42,961 nucleotides of DNA from Acidimicrobiia bacterium (GCA_009838635.1 VXRE01000014.1:1-42961), one strand, 5' to 3'. Shown: positions 25,035-36,089, counted from the stretch's first letter. The notes: generated from the letters alone by a model not told the origin. Made by a program: numbers and translations.

Positions 25035-26222
25035 TTATTCGATGATTTTGGTGACGGTGCCTGCTCCGACGGTGCGTCCGCCTTCTCTGATGGCGAAGCG
25101 GAGTCCTTCGTCCATCGCGATCGCCGATCCCAATTGGACGGTCATGGTGGTGTTATCTCCGGGCATGACCATCTCCACCCCCTGGGGCAACGTCACGGTT
25201 CCGGTGACGTCGGTGGTACGGAAATAGAACTGGGGCTGGTAACCGGAGAAGAACGGGTTATGCCGCCCTCCCTCGTCCTTAGTCAGCACATACACCTGGG
25301 CTTCGAACCCGGTGTGGGGGGTGATCGACCCCGGCTCCGCCAACACCTGGCCCCGCTCCACCTCGGTCTTGCCAACCCCACGGAGTAGGACACCGACGTT
25401 GTCGCCGGCCATGCCCTCATCCAACAGCTTGCGGAACATCTCCACGCCGGTAGCCACCGTCCGCCGCGTCTCCCGGATACCTACCACCTCGACAGGGTCA
25501 CCAACTTTGACGATGCCGGCCTCGACCTTGCCCGTCACTACGGTGCCTCTGCCGGTGATGGAGAACACATCCTCTATAGGCATCAAAAACGGGCGATCCA
25601 CCGGACGGTCAGGAACCGGCACATAATCGTCTACCGCCCCCACCAACTCCAACACACCCGAAGCCGCCTCCTCGTCTCCTTCTAGGGCCGCCAACGCAGA
25701 CACCTGGACCACCGGCACGTCATCGCCGGGGAACCCGTAATCGTCCAACAACTCCCGAACCTCCAACTCCACCAACTCCAACAACTCCGGATCATCCACC
25801 AAATCGACCTTGTTCAAAGCCACCACCACACAAGGAACCCCCACCTGGCGAGCCAACAGAACATGCTCCCGCGTCTGGGGCATAGGACCATCCGCCGCAG
25901 ACACCACCAAAACAGCCCCATCCACCTGCGCCGCGCCGGTGATCATGTTCTTTATGTAATCAGCATGACCCGGCATGTCCACATGCGCGTAATGCCGCGC
26001 CTCCGACTCATACTCCACATGAGCAATAGCAATAGTAATACCACGCTCACGCTCCTCAGGCGCCTTATCAATATCATCAAACACCGTAAACACATTACCC
26101 TCAACCCGCTCAGCCAACACCCGAGTAATCGCCGCAGTCAAAGTCGTCTTCCCATGATCAATATGACCCATAGTCCCAACATTCACATGCGGCTTATCCC
26201 GCACAAAACGCTCCTTACCCAT
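25035..26222 (-). CDS. tuf: Elongation factor Tu
   Basis: I choose ATG 26222 (395 residues): an AGGAGG 9 bases upstream suits it, while the in-frame GTG at 26228 is only 3 bases from that site. Domain I has '[20 protein letters not shown]' (P-loop 19-26), '[18 protein letters not shown]', '[26 protein letters not shown]' and NKVD. Domains II and III follow ('[13 protein letters not shown]', '[19 protein letters not shown]'). EF-Tu delivers aminoacyl-tRNA. Codon use is odd: the 5' half uses mostly T- and G-ending codons (ATT, ACT, GAT, TTG), unlike every neighbour, and the 3' tip uses C- and A-ending ones. The ribosome-binding site lies inside the last fusA codons. Confidence 0.98.
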   Translation of the reverse strand: MGKERFVRDKPHVNVGTMGHIDHGKTTLTAAITRVLAERVEGNVFTVFDDIDKAPEERERGITIAIAHVEYESEARHYAHVDMPGHADYIKNMITGAAQVDGAVLVVSAADGPMPQTREHVLLARQVGVPCVVVALNKVDLVDDPELLELVELEVRELLDDYGFPGDDVPVVQVSALAALEGDEEAASGVLELVGAVDDYVPVPDRPVDRPFLMPIEDVFSITGRGTVVTGKVEAGIVKVGDPVEVVGIRETRRTVATGVEMFRKLLDEGMAGDNVGVLLRGVGKTEVERGQVLAEPGSITPHTGFEAQVYVLTKDEGGRHNPFFSGYQPQFYFRTTDVTGTVTLPQGVEMVMPGDNTTMTVQLGSAIAMDEGLRFAIREGGRTVGAGTVTKIIE

Positions 26223-26227
26223 ACTCA

Positions 26228-28345
<2,118 letters not shown>

Positions 28346-28398
28346 GACTTCTTCTCTCGCAACCGATCGTTCTCTGTCCCTTACTCCGCCTCTCGCCC

Positions 28399-28866
28399 CT
28401 ACCAGCGGTAGTGGGCGAAGGCCTTGTTGGATTCCGCCATCTTGTGGAGGTCTTCCTTGCGCTTGATCGCCAAGCCGGTGTGCTTGGAGGCGTCGAGGAT
28501 CTCGTTGGCGAGCCTCTGGGCCATGGTGTGCTCTCTCCGCCGCCTGGCAAACCCGACCAACCAGCGCACGGCCAGCGTGGAGGCCCGGCGGGGCCGGACA
28601 TCGACCGGCACCTGGTAGGAACTCCCGCCCACCCGTCGGGATCGGACCTCGACTTGGGGCCGGAGGTTGTCCACCGCCCGCTTGAGCACCATCAGCGAGT
28701 CCTGCCCGCTCCGCCGCGAGACGATCTCCATGGCCTGGTAGACGATCTTGCGCGCCTTCTCCTTCTTGCCCTTGAGCAGGACCTGGTTGATGATCTGGCT
28801 CACCAGGACGTCCCTGAATACCGGATCGGGCTCGATGGTCCGCTTCTCGGCCGGTGCTCGTCGCAT
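28399..28866 (-). CDS. rpsG: 30S ribosomal protein S7
   Basis: The 155-residue S7 shows '[34 protein letters not shown]' (residues 2-35), '[21 protein letters not shown]' and the C-terminal '[21 protein letters not shown]'. S7 nucleates the 30S head and in E. coli represses the str operon. Two bases separate it from rpsL and 53 from fusA. Confidence 0.98.
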   Translation of the reverse strand: MRRAPAEKRTIEPDPVFRDVLVSQIINQVLLKGKKEKARKIVYQAMEIVSRRSGQDSLMVLKRAVDNLRPQVEVRSRRVGGSSYQVPVDVRPRRASTLAVRWLVGFARRRREHTMAQRLANEILDASKHTGLAIKRKEDLHKMAESNKAFAHYRW

Positions 28867-28868
28867 GT

Positions 28869-29240
28869 TCAGCGGCCTTTCTTGGTTCCGTAGCGGGACC
28901 GGGCCTGGCGGCGGTCATCGACCCCGGCCGCGTCGAGCGTGCCCCGGATGACCTTGTAGCGAACTCCCGGCAGGTCCTTGACCCTCCCCCCGCGCACCAG
29001 GACGATCGAGTGCTCCTGGAGGTTGTGTCCCTCCCCCGGGATGTAGGCGGTGACCTCGATCCCCGAGGTCAGGCGGACCCGGCATACCTTGCGCATCGCG
29101 GAATTGGGCTTCTTGGGTGTGATGGTGTAGACGCGAGTACAGACACCGCGCCGCTGCGGCGACCCGGCCAGGCCCGGAGTCTTCTCCTTGCGCGCCTTGG
29201 GCTTCCGGCCCTGGCGCACCAACTGCTGGATGGTGGGCAA
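28869..29240 (-). CDS. rpsL: 30S ribosomal protein S12
   Basis: The 123-residue S12 begins '[33 protein letters not shown]' (residues 2-34). It contains '[20 protein letters not shown]' and '[32 protein letters not shown]', the two loops where streptomycin-resistance changes occur; both have the wild-type lysines. The start is TTG at 29240 with GGAG 7 bases upstream. It is the first gene of the 20-kb block and follows a long structured leader. Confidence 0.98.
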   Translation of the reverse strand: MPTIQQLVRQGRKPKARKEKTPGLAGSPQRRGVCTRVYTITPKKPNSAMRKVCRVRLTSGIEVTAYIPGEGHNLQEHSIVLVRGGRVKDLPGVRYKVIRGTLDAAGVDDRRQARSRYGTKKGR

Positions 29241-29487
29241 ATTACGCTCCTACGGAGAGGCGAGTGACCGCGCGGTCGCTCGCTCTTCAGTTCAGGGGGC
29301 GACCGAGTGGGGAAGCGTCCCTTACTACCGGCTCGCGCTCGCCGTCATTAGCCGCCGGGCGGCTCTCGGCTCACCGAACCCTTACTTGTGTCTGCTCCAT
29401 GCCGGACCGAGGCTTAAAGCCGGCATGGGGTCACACCGGGTAGCCCGTCAGGACACGGGGATACGGACGTGCTCGTGCACGGTCGTC
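29241..29487 (-). promoter_or_regulatory. Structured 5' leader of the str/ribosomal operon
   Basis: About 240 bases separate the predicted transcription start (near 29481) from rpsL. In the transcript, CATGCCGG (29427-29420) can pair with CCGGCATG (29405-29398), and close to the ribosome-binding site a 24-base near-perfect palindrome at 29260-29283 (one G-T pair) can fold with its end 19 bases before the TTG. No open frame of note is present. The position suits attenuation or autoregulation by a ribosomal protein; this is inference from structure. Confidence 0.5.
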
Positions 29488-29516
29488 AGTATATGCGATC
29501 TCCCCGCTAGCGTCAA
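29488..29516 (-). promoter_or_regulatory. Strong sigma-70-type promoter of the ribosomal block
   Basis: On the minus strand TTGACG (29516-29511), a 17-bp spacer and TATACT (29493-29488) closely match the housekeeping consensus. It faces rpsL and is the only strong promoter seen before the block. Confidence 0.8.
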
Positions 29517-29570
29517 CGAGGGGGAGGACGGGGCTCTGCTCGGAAGCGCGACGGTCGGGAGGCCGGGAAG

Positions 29571-29644
29571 CGCGGCCGGGAGGACTCGAACCCCCAACCT
29601 TCTGATCCGTAGTCAGACGCTCTGTCCATTTGAGCTACGGCCGC
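29571..29644 (-). tRNA. tRNA-Arg (anticodon ACG)
   Basis: The minus strand folds as a full cloverleaf: acceptor GCGGCCG/CGGCCGC, D-arm GCTCAAATGGACAGAGC, anticodon loop CTACGGA (ACG), T-arm GGGGG-TTCGAGT-CCTCC. CCA is not encoded. A34 of this tRNA is the standard target of TadA, whose gene lies 6 kb away. It reads CGU, CGC and CGA after conversion to inosine. Confidence 0.95.
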
Positions 29645-29828
29645 ACGGGTTGTCTGCCGGAAACTCGGCGTCGGGGTGGAAGACGACACCGGTTGCTGCC
29701 CTCTAACGATAGTCGCGGTTGATCCTGTACCGGAAGCCGCCCGACCGCCAAGGCCGTCAGGCTCGAGCCGCAGGTATCATGGGCGGTCAGGCTGACTCAG
29801 GCCCTGATCACGAGGGCCCGGGTCGCAC

Positions 29829-29919
<91 letters not shown>

Positions 29920-29931
29920 CACGTGCGGTCG

Positions 29932-29951
29932 GGCCGGCTCGTCTGCCGGCC
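29932..29951 (+). terminator. Hairpin after tRNA-Ser(GCT)
   Basis: GGCCGGC (29932-29938) and GCCGGCC (29945-29951) form a 7-bp stem with a TCGTCT loop, 12 bases after the tRNA. Only one T follows, so it is at best a U-poor terminator or a processing signal. Confidence 0.4.
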
Positions 29952-30007
29952 TCATCCGCCGTCCGTCCAGTCGGGCTGCGCCCCGACAAGTCCGATCATG
30001 CGGGGAG

Positions 30008-30847
30008 ATGACCGAGTTGCGACGTAACCGGCTGCGGGAACTGCTGGATGCCGATCAGGCCACCCTTGGGACCCATCTCATCAGTTCCTGGCCTTCGGTC
30101 GTAGAGCTGGTGGGCCTGTCGGGGATGTTCGACTACGTGGAGTTCGTGGCCGAGTACGGGCCGTACGACCTCTACGCCCTTGAGAACCTGGGCCGGGCGG
30201 TCGAGTTGTTCGACCACATGTCGGCCATGATGAAGATCGAGCAGGAGCCGCGGACGTATTTGGCGGTCCGGGCGATCGGCTCCGGCATCCAGAACGTGCT
30301 GTTCTCCGATCCCCGCACCGTGGAAGACGTCGAGGAGTGCGTCAGCGCGGTCCGGGCCGAAGCCCCGGACTCCGGCGGACGCCACGGCGTCGGTCTCCGC
30401 CGCGATGTCGGGCTGGTGCTCGAGGCAGGCACCCCGGCCTTCGTGGAAGCCCTCGACCAGGCCGTGATCGCGCTGATGATCGAGAAGGACCCGGCGGTGG
30501 AGAACCTGGAGGAACTCCTCTCGGTGGACGGGGTGGACATGGTCCAGTTCGGCCCGGCGGACTACGCGATGAGCATCGGCCTGGCGGGACAGCTGAGCCA
30601 CCCGCGGGTCAGGGAGGCGGAGGAACACGTGATCTCCACCGCGCTCCGGATGGGAATCGCTCCGAGAGCCGAGTTGAGGGACCGGGAAGGCGCCGAGCGG
30701 TACCTCGACATGGGCGTCAAGCACTTCTGCGTCGGGACCGACGTGCGGATCCTCTTCGACTGGTTCAAGGAGGCCGGCGCCGGCATGCTGGACCTCCTGG
30801 GACGCGAACCACCCGGCCGCACCCACGGATCCGAGTCGTACCGGTAG
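30008..30847 (+). CDS. HpcH/HpaI aldolase family protein
   Basis: The 279-residue product begins at ATG 30008 after GGGGAG. It resembles HpcH/HpaI class II aldolases: 'ATLGTHLISSWPSVVELVGLSGMFDYVEF' near the N-terminus, a metal-binding Glu in 'ALMIEKDPAVENLEELL' and a metal-binding Asp in 'DGVDMVQFGPADYAMSIGL'. The Arg usually found in the 'R-x-x-x-x' substrate loop is probably in 'TYLAVRAIG'. Such enzymes cleave or form 2-keto-hydroxy acids with pyruvate or related keto acids; the substrate is unknown. It stands alone between a tRNA and the cutinase gene. Confidence 0.82.
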   Translation: MTELRRNRLRELLDADQATLGTHLISSWPSVVELVGLSGMFDYVEFVAEYGPYDLYALENLGRAVELFDHMSAMMKIEQEPRTYLAVRAIGSGIQNVLFSDPRTVEDVEECVSAVRAEAPDSGGRHGVGLRRDVGLVLEAGTPAFVEALDQAVIALMIEKDPAVENLEELLSVDGVDMVQFGPADYAMSIGLAGQLSHPRVREAEEHVISTALRMGIAPRAELRDREGAERYLDMGVKHFCVGTDVRILFDWFKEAGAGMLDLLGREPPGRTHGSESYR

Positions 30848-30922
30848 CACCGGCGGTACGGAACACACCTTGCGGGCCGGGCGCCAGCCGCAACCTGGCA
30901 GTCGTTAGACCCCGGTCCGACC

Positions 30923-30928
30923 TAGAGT
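30923..30928 (+). promoter_or_regulatory. Probable -10 element (TAGAGT) of a leaderless transcript
   Basis: TAGAGT ends 8 bases before the GTG start of the cutinase-family gene, and no ribosome-binding site is present, so transcription would begin at or next to the start codon. No clear -35 element is seen. Confidence 0.45.
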
Positions 30929-30936
30929 GACCTGGC

Positions 30937-32013
30937 GTGGAAAACCCTCTCTGGTCGGCTACCCGTAACGCTTCGTCGCCTCTGGGGGAAGCGCCGGGAC
31001 CGGCGCGCAGGTTGCTGGCGGGCGTACTGGTTGTCCTGATAGCTGCTTCGGGTTCCGGGGTGGGTATATCACCCGCAAGAGCCGACGATGTGCCGGTGCC
31101 GCCATGCTCCGACCTCACGGTGGTGTTCGCCCGCGGCTCCGATCAGGAACTGGCGACCAACGCCGGTCACGGGGGTATGGCCCAGGCCTTCTTCGATCAG
31201 GTAGAGACCCGGCTGCCGGGCTATTCGATCAACAAGTACGAGCTCGGAACCCGAGCCCACGGGGGTTACCGGTACCGGGCCGTCGGGATCTCAGCGGTCC
31301 TCGACCTGTACCGCACCAACCTCATCAGGCTCATCGTGTCCTTGATCTGGCGGATCTCCCGCCAGGACGCAAGCCACCCGCCTTCCGGAAGCGACCTGCT
31401 GGAGATCGACGGTCTCGGGGCATTGGAATACCGCAATTCCGTCATCGAGGGCGTCGGCGAGCTGACTGCGTACCTCGAGGACCGGGCGACCGAGTGCCCC
31501 GACGAGGTACTCCTGGTCGGCGGATTCTCCCAGGGTGCCCAGGTCATCAGACGGAGCCTGTTCCTGCTCGGCAGAGCAACAAGGGACCGTATCGCCCACG
31601 TCGCCCTGTTCAGCGACCCGACTCTCCACCTCCCTGAGGGGGAAAGCACAGAGTCGATCGAGAGCTGCCGGCGGGGAATCGCGGAGACGATGTCACCCTG
31701 GAGGCGTGGAACCGTCCGCTGCTCGACCAGCAACGGGCTCCTGAACCTCGACGGGTTGACGTTCCTCAGGATCGGCCCTCACACACCATACGTACCGGCC
31801 GACATCGAGTCCCGGGTGGGGTCGTGGTGTGAGCGGACCGACGGAGTCTGCACCGGCAGCGTCCTGGACCTGATCCTGGGCATACATTTCCACATGGAGA
31901 CCAGACGCTTCCACGTACCCATACACAGCGTGTATACGAACAAGTATTTCGACGAAGCAGCGGATGAGGCCGTTACCCGGGTGGTGAGGGCGCCCGCCCT
32001 CCGGAGGTCATAG
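30937..32013 (+). CDS. Secreted cutinase-family esterase
   Basis: The 358-residue product starts at GTG 30937. A signal-like segment covers residues ~24-49 ('RRLLAGVLVVLIAASGSGV', then a cleavage-type 'SPARAD'). The mature part follows the cutinase/PF01083 pattern: 'CSDLTVVFARGSDQEL' early, the nucleophile elbow GGFSQGAQV, an Asp between two cysteines in 'WCERTDGVC', and a late His in 'VPIHSVY'. These enzymes hydrolyse ester bonds in polymers or lipids outside the cell. Extra loops make it longer than a plain cutinase. It probably has a leaderless mRNA. Confidence 0.85.
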   Translation: MENPLWSATRNASSPLGEAPGPARRLLAGVLVVLIAASGSGVGISPARADDVPVPPCSDLTVVFARGSDQELATNAGHGGMAQAFFDQVETRLPGYSINKYELGTRAHGGYRYRAVGISAVLDLYRTNLIRLIVSLIWRISRQDASHPPSGSDLLEIDGLGALEYRNSVIEGVGELTAYLEDRATECPDEVLLVGGFSQGAQVIRRSLFLLGRATRDRIAHVALFSDPTLHLPEGESTESIESCRRGIAETMSPWRRGTVRCSTSNGLLNLDGLTFLRIGPHTPYVPADIESRVGSWCERTDGVCTGSVLDLILGIHFHMETRRFHVPIHSVYTNKYFDEAADEAVTRVVRAPALRRS

Positions 32014-32055
32014 CGATCCGTAACTGCTGTCTACCCGGGCACACGCCTATCTGAG

Positions 32056-32144
32056 CGGAGGGAGTGGGATTCGAACCCACGAGACCCGTCACCGGGCCCA
32101 TCGGTTTTCAAGACCGACGCCTTCGTCCGCTCGGCCATCCCTCC
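32056..32144 (-). tRNA. tRNA-Ser (anticodon TGA)
   Basis: The minus strand begins GGAGGGATGGCCGAGCGG, has anticodon loop CTTGAAA (TGA), a long variable arm and the T-arm GTGGG-TTCGAAT-CCCAC, and closes with TCCCTCC. CCA is not encoded. It reads UCA and, by wobble, UCG. Confidence 0.96.
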
Positions 32145-32242
32145 GTGCCATATCGTAGGTTCCCCGGCCCGCCTTCGGACGCATGCCTCGTTGGCATGCA
32201 GGCATCGATCACAACCTCCAGGCAAAGGTAGTGTCGGGGCCC

Positions 32243-32653
32243 ATGAACATCGACCAGGCACTTGAATTCGTCACGGCGAACCACCGCGGCATCCTGTTCA
32301 CCCACCGCTCGGGTGGCGAACCGCAGATGTCACCGATCGTGGCGGGAGTCGACTCCGACGGCTACGTCGTCGTGTCGAGCAGGGAGACCGCCTACAAGGT
32401 GAAGAACCTGAGACGGGATCCGAGGGCGTCGGTGTGCATGTTCACCGACGGCTTCTACGGTGAGTGGGTACAGATCGACGGGATGGCCGAGATCGCCAGC
32501 CTGCCCGAGGCGATGGATGCCCTGATCGACTACTACCGGCTGCTCTCGGGCGAGCACCCCGACTGGGACGAATACCGCGCCGCCATGCGCGAGGAGCGCC
32601 GCGTCCTCATCCGGATATCCCCCGAACGAGCCGGTCCGACCAGGTTCGGCTAG
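32243..32653 (+). CDS. PPOX-class F420/flavin-dependent protein
   Basis: I start at ATG 32243 (136 residues), because TAGTGT lies 8 bases upstream as a probable -10 element and the longer frame runs through the tRNA flank. The split-barrel PNPOx-like fold is shown by 'ALEFVTANHRGILFTHRSGGEPQMSPI', 'VDSDGYVVVSSRETAYKVKNLRRDPRASVCMF' and 'WVQIDGMAEIA'. The 'TAYKVKNLRRDPRAS' segment is typical of actinobacterial F420-binding family members. Substrate unknown; it may reduce small molecules. The context gives no further clue. Confidence 0.83.
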   Translation: MNIDQALEFVTANHRGILFTHRSGGEPQMSPIVAGVDSDGYVVVSSRETAYKVKNLRRDPRASVCMFTDGFYGEWVQIDGMAEIASLPEAMDALIDYYRLLSGEHPDWDEYRAAMREERRVLIRISPERAGPTRFG

Positions 32654-32732
32654 CGGAACGGGCTTGAATCCCGCCCGGCCGCCCCGCGGCGCGTATAGCC
32701 TGGCGGTTCAACACTGCGCGTGGAGGGGGCGG

Positions 32733-33722
32733 ATGCCGGGCCTCACTGTCGAGCAACTCGAGCAGTTCGATCAAGACGGATACCTCGTGGTCGAGGGCGT
32801 CCTCGGCGAGGCGGACCTGGCGGCGATCGAGCAGGAATACCGGGAGATACTCGACCGGGTGACCGCCGGCCTAGTGTCCCAGGGACGGATCCCGCCGCCG
32901 CGAGGCACTAGCTTCTCCGAGCGCTACATCGAGGCGATGCGCCACATCGACGACATGTACACGCTCTACCAGCACCTCGACATCTGCCTGCCGATGGTCA
33001 AGGAGCTCGACCACAGCCACACCATGAACACCGGATCCGCCGTGTTCAGCCTCCTCACCAACCCGCGCCTGCTCGACATCGCCGAATCGGTCATCGGGCC
33101 CGAGATCTACTCCAACCCGGTCCAGCACACCCGGATCAAGCCACCTGCGCGCTACCTTCCGACCGCCGTGACCGACTCCAACATCGCCGCCACTACATGG
33201 CACCAGGACAACGGGGTTATCAACCCCGAGGCCGACGACACCGACATGCTCACCGTCTGGGTCGCCGTCACCGACGCCACCGTCGAGAACGGATGCCTGA
33301 TCGTGGAGCGCGGCAGCCACCGGGAGGAACTGACCATGCACTGCCCCGGAACGGCCGCCTCCGCCACCACGTACATCCCCGAGGCGATCATCGACCGGGA
33401 TCGGGTGGTCCCCCTGGAGGTGGGAGCTGGAGGGGTGGTGCTGCTCCACAAGCTGACCGAGCACGCCTCGCGGGACAATCACGGCGATGCCATCCGCTGG
33501 AGCTTCGACCTCCGCTACCAGCCGATCGGCCAGCCCACCGGCCGGGCGGTCTTCCCCGGATTCATAGCCCGCAGCGAGGCGCACCCCGAACGGGTCCTCA
33601 CCGACCCCGTCGAGTGGGCGGACCTGTGGTGGCAGGCCCGGGACCGCATCGTCAGCGGGGAGGTCCCGTGGCAGTTCAACACCAGATGGGACGCCAACGC
33701 CCGCCTGCCGATCTGCGCCTGA
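32733..33722 (+). CDS. Phytanoyl-CoA dioxygenase (PhyH) family protein
   Basis: Starting at ATG 32733 after GGAGGGGG, the 329-residue protein has the PhyH opening 'QLEQFDQDGYLVVEGVLGEADLAAIEQEYREI' (residues 8-39), the iron ligands His157 and Asp159 in 'TTWHQDNGV', and a distal His244 in 'LTEHASRDN' followed by Arg255, which would bind 2-oxoglutarate. 'ENGCLIVERGSH' is a family motif. It probably hydroxylates an unknown small substrate with Fe(II), O2 and 2-oxoglutarate. It converges with the OYE gene over 143 bases. Confidence 0.85.
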   Translation: MPGLTVEQLEQFDQDGYLVVEGVLGEADLAAIEQEYREILDRVTAGLVSQGRIPPPRGTSFSERYIEAMRHIDDMYTLYQHLDICLPMVKELDHSHTMNTGSAVFSLLTNPRLLDIAESVIGPEIYSNPVQHTRIKPPARYLPTAVTDSNIAATTWHQDNGVINPEADDTDMLTVWVAVTDATVENGCLIVERGSHREELTMHCPGTAASATTYIPEAIIDRDRVVPLEVGAGGVVLLHKLTEHASRDNHGDAIRWSFDLRYQPIGQPTGRAVFPGFIARSEAHPERVLTDPVEWADLWWQARDRIVSGEVPWQFNTRWDANARLPICA

Positions 33723-33865
33723 AGCATCGGGTCCCGCCCCCGGGGAGCGGTGGAGCGTCCAAGTCGTCCCCACGCCTGGCTTGGCAGCCGGCCCGCCTTG
33801 GTGTGACGCACGCCGCTCCGGTGATGATCTCCGCTTGGCAAGAGTCGAGCTGAGGGACCACCTCT

Positions 33866-35101
33866 TCACTCGAGGGTTGCTGGTCGCGAGCGGACACCGA
33901 ATGCTCTTGCCCAAGTTGTGACACGGTCGGCATCGCGAGCCTCGTACGCCGCGATCGCCTCGCTGACCGAGAGTTTGAGTCTGTCTTCGTCGCCCTTCGC
34001 GAGCGCTGTGAGTCGCATCGTGAACCATGCGGTGATCCCTCCCGCCGGGGGCGACTCGAAGCTGGGGAACTGCGGGTCGCCACCATCCCGGCGAATCCAC
34101 TTGGCCGCGACACCGGGATCGAGGACCATCGTCCTGGCGAGGCCGACCATGTCGGTCGCTCCCAGCGCAACGGCGTCCGCAGCCTCAGCCCGGGTCTTGA
34201 ATCCACCCGTAACCATCAAGGGTGTGTCCGTGACGGTCCGGGCCCGGCGGGCGAACTCGAGAAAGTACGGCCCCGCAGGTCGTCGGTCAGAGCTGGCTGG
34301 AGCGCCGGGGAAGTAGGTCCCACCGCTGATGTCGATCAGATCCACTCCCGCCTCTCCCAGAAGGGACATGGCAACAAGGGCGTCGTCCTCGCCCAGCCCG
34401 CCCTCGAGTTGATCGCTCGAGTTGATCTTCACAGCGATCGCGAACTCCGGTCCCACCATCGTACGGACCTCCCGTACGACGGCCAGGAGAAGCCGGCATC
34501 GCGCCTCGATCGACCCGCCGTAGCGATCGGAGCGACGGTTGAACAACGGCGACAGGAACTGACTCAACAGGAAACCGTGGCCGGCGTGTATCTGGACGCC
34601 ACTGAAACCGACAGCTCGCGCATGAGCAGCGGCCCTCGCGTAGGTGGCAGGCAGCGCGTCAACAGCGGACCGCGTCAGCTCATCGCACCGAAGGCCCCTC
34701 ATGTCGAATGCCGACGGACCGGCCGGCCGAGAGATCGGAGCGTGAGCGAGCGCGCCGGCGTGGCCGAGCTGCGGCCAGATCCGGGCGCCATCGGTGGATC
34801 CGACGCGCGCGAGCCGACGAAGCCGAGCATTGTCGGCACCCGGCCAGAGTACGAGGTTGCCCGGTCTCTCCGGATAGCGGTAGTCGACCTGGACCTCACC
34901 GATCAGCGACAGGGCTGCGCCGCCGGTCGCCCATCTCCGATAGAGCTCTATCTGCTCATCAGTCGGTCGGCCGGCACCGTCTCCAAGCGAGTCGGACATG
35001 GCGGCCTTCGCCAGCCGGTTCTTGAGCACGATCCCACACGGGAGCTCGAAGGGCGCCGCAAGGACGTCTGCATCCGTATCCGTGTTGCGATGCTCGATCA
35101 T
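33866..35101 (-). CDS. NADH:flavin oxidoreductase (Old Yellow Enzyme family)
   Basis: The 411-residue protein is an FMN-dependent TIM-barrel. Motifs include 'FELPCGIVLKNRLAKAAMSD' (N-terminal strand), 'SGVQIHAGHGFLLSQFLSPLFNRRSDRYGGSIEARCRLLLAVV' (about residues 167-209), 'AVKINSSD', 'IDISGGTYF' and a phosphate-binding 'MVTGGFKTRAEA' plus 'VGLARTMVLDP'. It lacks the FAD/4Fe-4S domain of the long 2,4-dienoyl-CoA reductases, so it is a compact ene-reductase-like form. The substrate is unknown. Confidence 0.88.
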   Translation of the reverse strand: MIEHRNTDTDADVLAAPFELPCGIVLKNRLAKAAMSDSLGDGAGRPTDEQIELYRRWATGGAALSLIGEVQVDYRYPERPGNLVLWPGADNARLRRLARVGSTDGARIWPQLGHAGALAHAPISRPAGPSAFDMRGLRCDELTRSAVDALPATYARAAAHARAVGFSGVQIHAGHGFLLSQFLSPLFNRRSDRYGGSIEARCRLLLAVVREVRTMVGPEFAIAVKINSSDQLEGGLGEDDALVAMSLLGEAGVDLIDISGGTYFPGAPASSDRRPAGPYFLEFARRARTVTDTPLMVTGGFKTRAEAADAVALGATDMVGLARTMVLDPGVAAKWIRRDGGDPQFPSFESPPAGGITAWFTMRLTALAKGDEDRLKLSVSEAIAAYEARDADRVTTWARAFGVRSRPATLE

Positions 35102-35202
35102 CCGACACCGGACAACGCAGAGTCGGACTGGCCGGAGGCGAGTGTCGTGATGGGCAATCCGCCGTTCCCGGGTGGCACGCTCCTGATCACAACTAGATCC
35201 CC

Positions 35203-35225
35203 AAATGCCTGTGTACCAGGCATTT
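35203..35225 (-). terminator. Terminator after tRNA-Ser(CGA)
   Basis: AAATGCCTG (35203-35211) and CAGGCATTT (35217-35225) form a perfect 9-bp stem with a 5-base loop, 14 bases beyond the tRNA end. The A and T ends let it work in either direction. Confidence 0.65.
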
Positions 35226-35239
35226 CACCCGATATCCGG

Positions 35240-35329
35240 CGGAGGGGGTGGGATTCGAACCCACGAGGGGGAGTAACCCCCTACGGCATTTCGAGTGCCG
35301 CGCACTAGGCCAGACTATGCGACCCCTCC
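35240..35329 (-). tRNA. tRNA-Ser (anticodon CGA)
   Basis: On the minus strand GGAGGGG...CCCCTCC close the acceptor, the anticodon loop is CTCGAAA (CGA), the long variable arm is GGGGGTTACTCCCCC-like and the T-arm GTGGG-TTCGAAT-CCCAC. CCA is not encoded. It reads UCG, the most GC-rich UCN codon along with UCC. Confidence 0.96.
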
Positions 35330-35397
35330 GGACGGCTCCGGATTGTACCGCCTGCCGACGTTGGTGACCGACCCCCGGCCGGGGCCGGATCCGGCGC

Positions 35398-35877
35398 CTA
35401 CCGGTCGGCGGCTTCCGGGGATCGCGACCGTAGCCGCCCGAAGAAGCCGGCCAGCATGGAGGCGCACTCTTCCTCCAAGACGCCTGCCACCAGATCCATC
35501 CGGTGGTTCAACCGCCGGTCCTGCGGGATGTTGTAGAGGCTCCAGGCCGCTCCCGCCTTGAGGTCGGCGGCTCCGTAGACGATCCGCTCCAGCCGGGCCG
35601 CGACTGCAGCCCCGGCACACATGGCGCAGGGCTCCAGCGTGACCACCAGCGTGTGCCCGTCCAACCGCCATCTCCCGGCGCTCCGGGCGGCTGCCGACAG
35701 CACCAGCACTTCGGCGTGGGCGGTGGGATCCTGAAGTTGCTCGCGGCGGTTGTGGTCCGCCCCCGCGGCCCGGCCATCAGGGTCGACCAGCACCGCGCCC
35801 ACGGGTACGTCACCGTGGGCGGGGGCTCGACCGGCCTCGGCCAGAGCCGCCTCCATCCAAGTGATCCAGGAAGACAT
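35398..35877 (-). CDS. tadA: tRNA(adenine34) deaminase TadA
   Basis: The ATG at 35877 gives 159 residues. 'DPTAHAEVLVLSAAAR' holds the zinc-binding His and catalytic Glu of the cytidine-deaminase fold, and 'TLEPCAMCAGA' holds the two Cys ligands; 'VVTLEPCAMC...RIVYGAADLKAG' is typical of TadA. It converts A34 to inosine in tRNA-Arg(ACG), a copy of which lies 6 kb away. The product continues to a C-terminal helix 'VLEEECASMLAGFFGRLR'. The SRP RNA is 94 bases upstream on the same strand. Confidence 0.93.
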   Translation of the reverse strand: MSSWITWMEAALAEAGRAPAHGDVPVGAVLVDPDGRAAGADHNRREQLQDPTAHAEVLVLSAAARSAGRWRLDGHTLVVTLEPCAMCAGAAVAARLERIVYGAADLKAGAAWSLYNIPQDRRLNHRMDLVAGVLEEECASMLAGFFGRLRSRSPEAADR

Positions 35878-35971
35878 ACACCAACCCCGGCGAAGCCATG
35901 CGTAGGACAACAGAGCCGTGCAGCCCGCCGTCGAGTGCGGATCCCGAGGCCCCGACCGGTCGCCGGCTCCA

Positions 35972-36089
35972 GCCCGGCACCCCCACGGCACCCGGAACCA
36001 CCCGCTTAGGGCTGCTTCCTCCCGGACCTGACCCGGTTCACGAAGGTTCCGCTGCGTAGGACCCGACTTTCAACACCACGTGCCGACCG
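35972..36089 (-). ncRNA. ffs: Small signal recognition particle RNA (4.5S type)
   Basis: The minus strand holds the conserved SRP domain GGTCAGGTCCGGGAGGAAGC continuing to AGCC at 36033-36010, with the GGAG tetraloop and the A-C-A type asymmetric loops. Flanking arms pair (TCGGCAC near 36087-36081 with GTGCCGG near 35980-35974) to make one long hairpin, as in 4.5S RNA. It binds Ffh and targets nascent membrane proteins. Ends are estimated from pairing and could be off by some bases. Confidence 0.92.
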
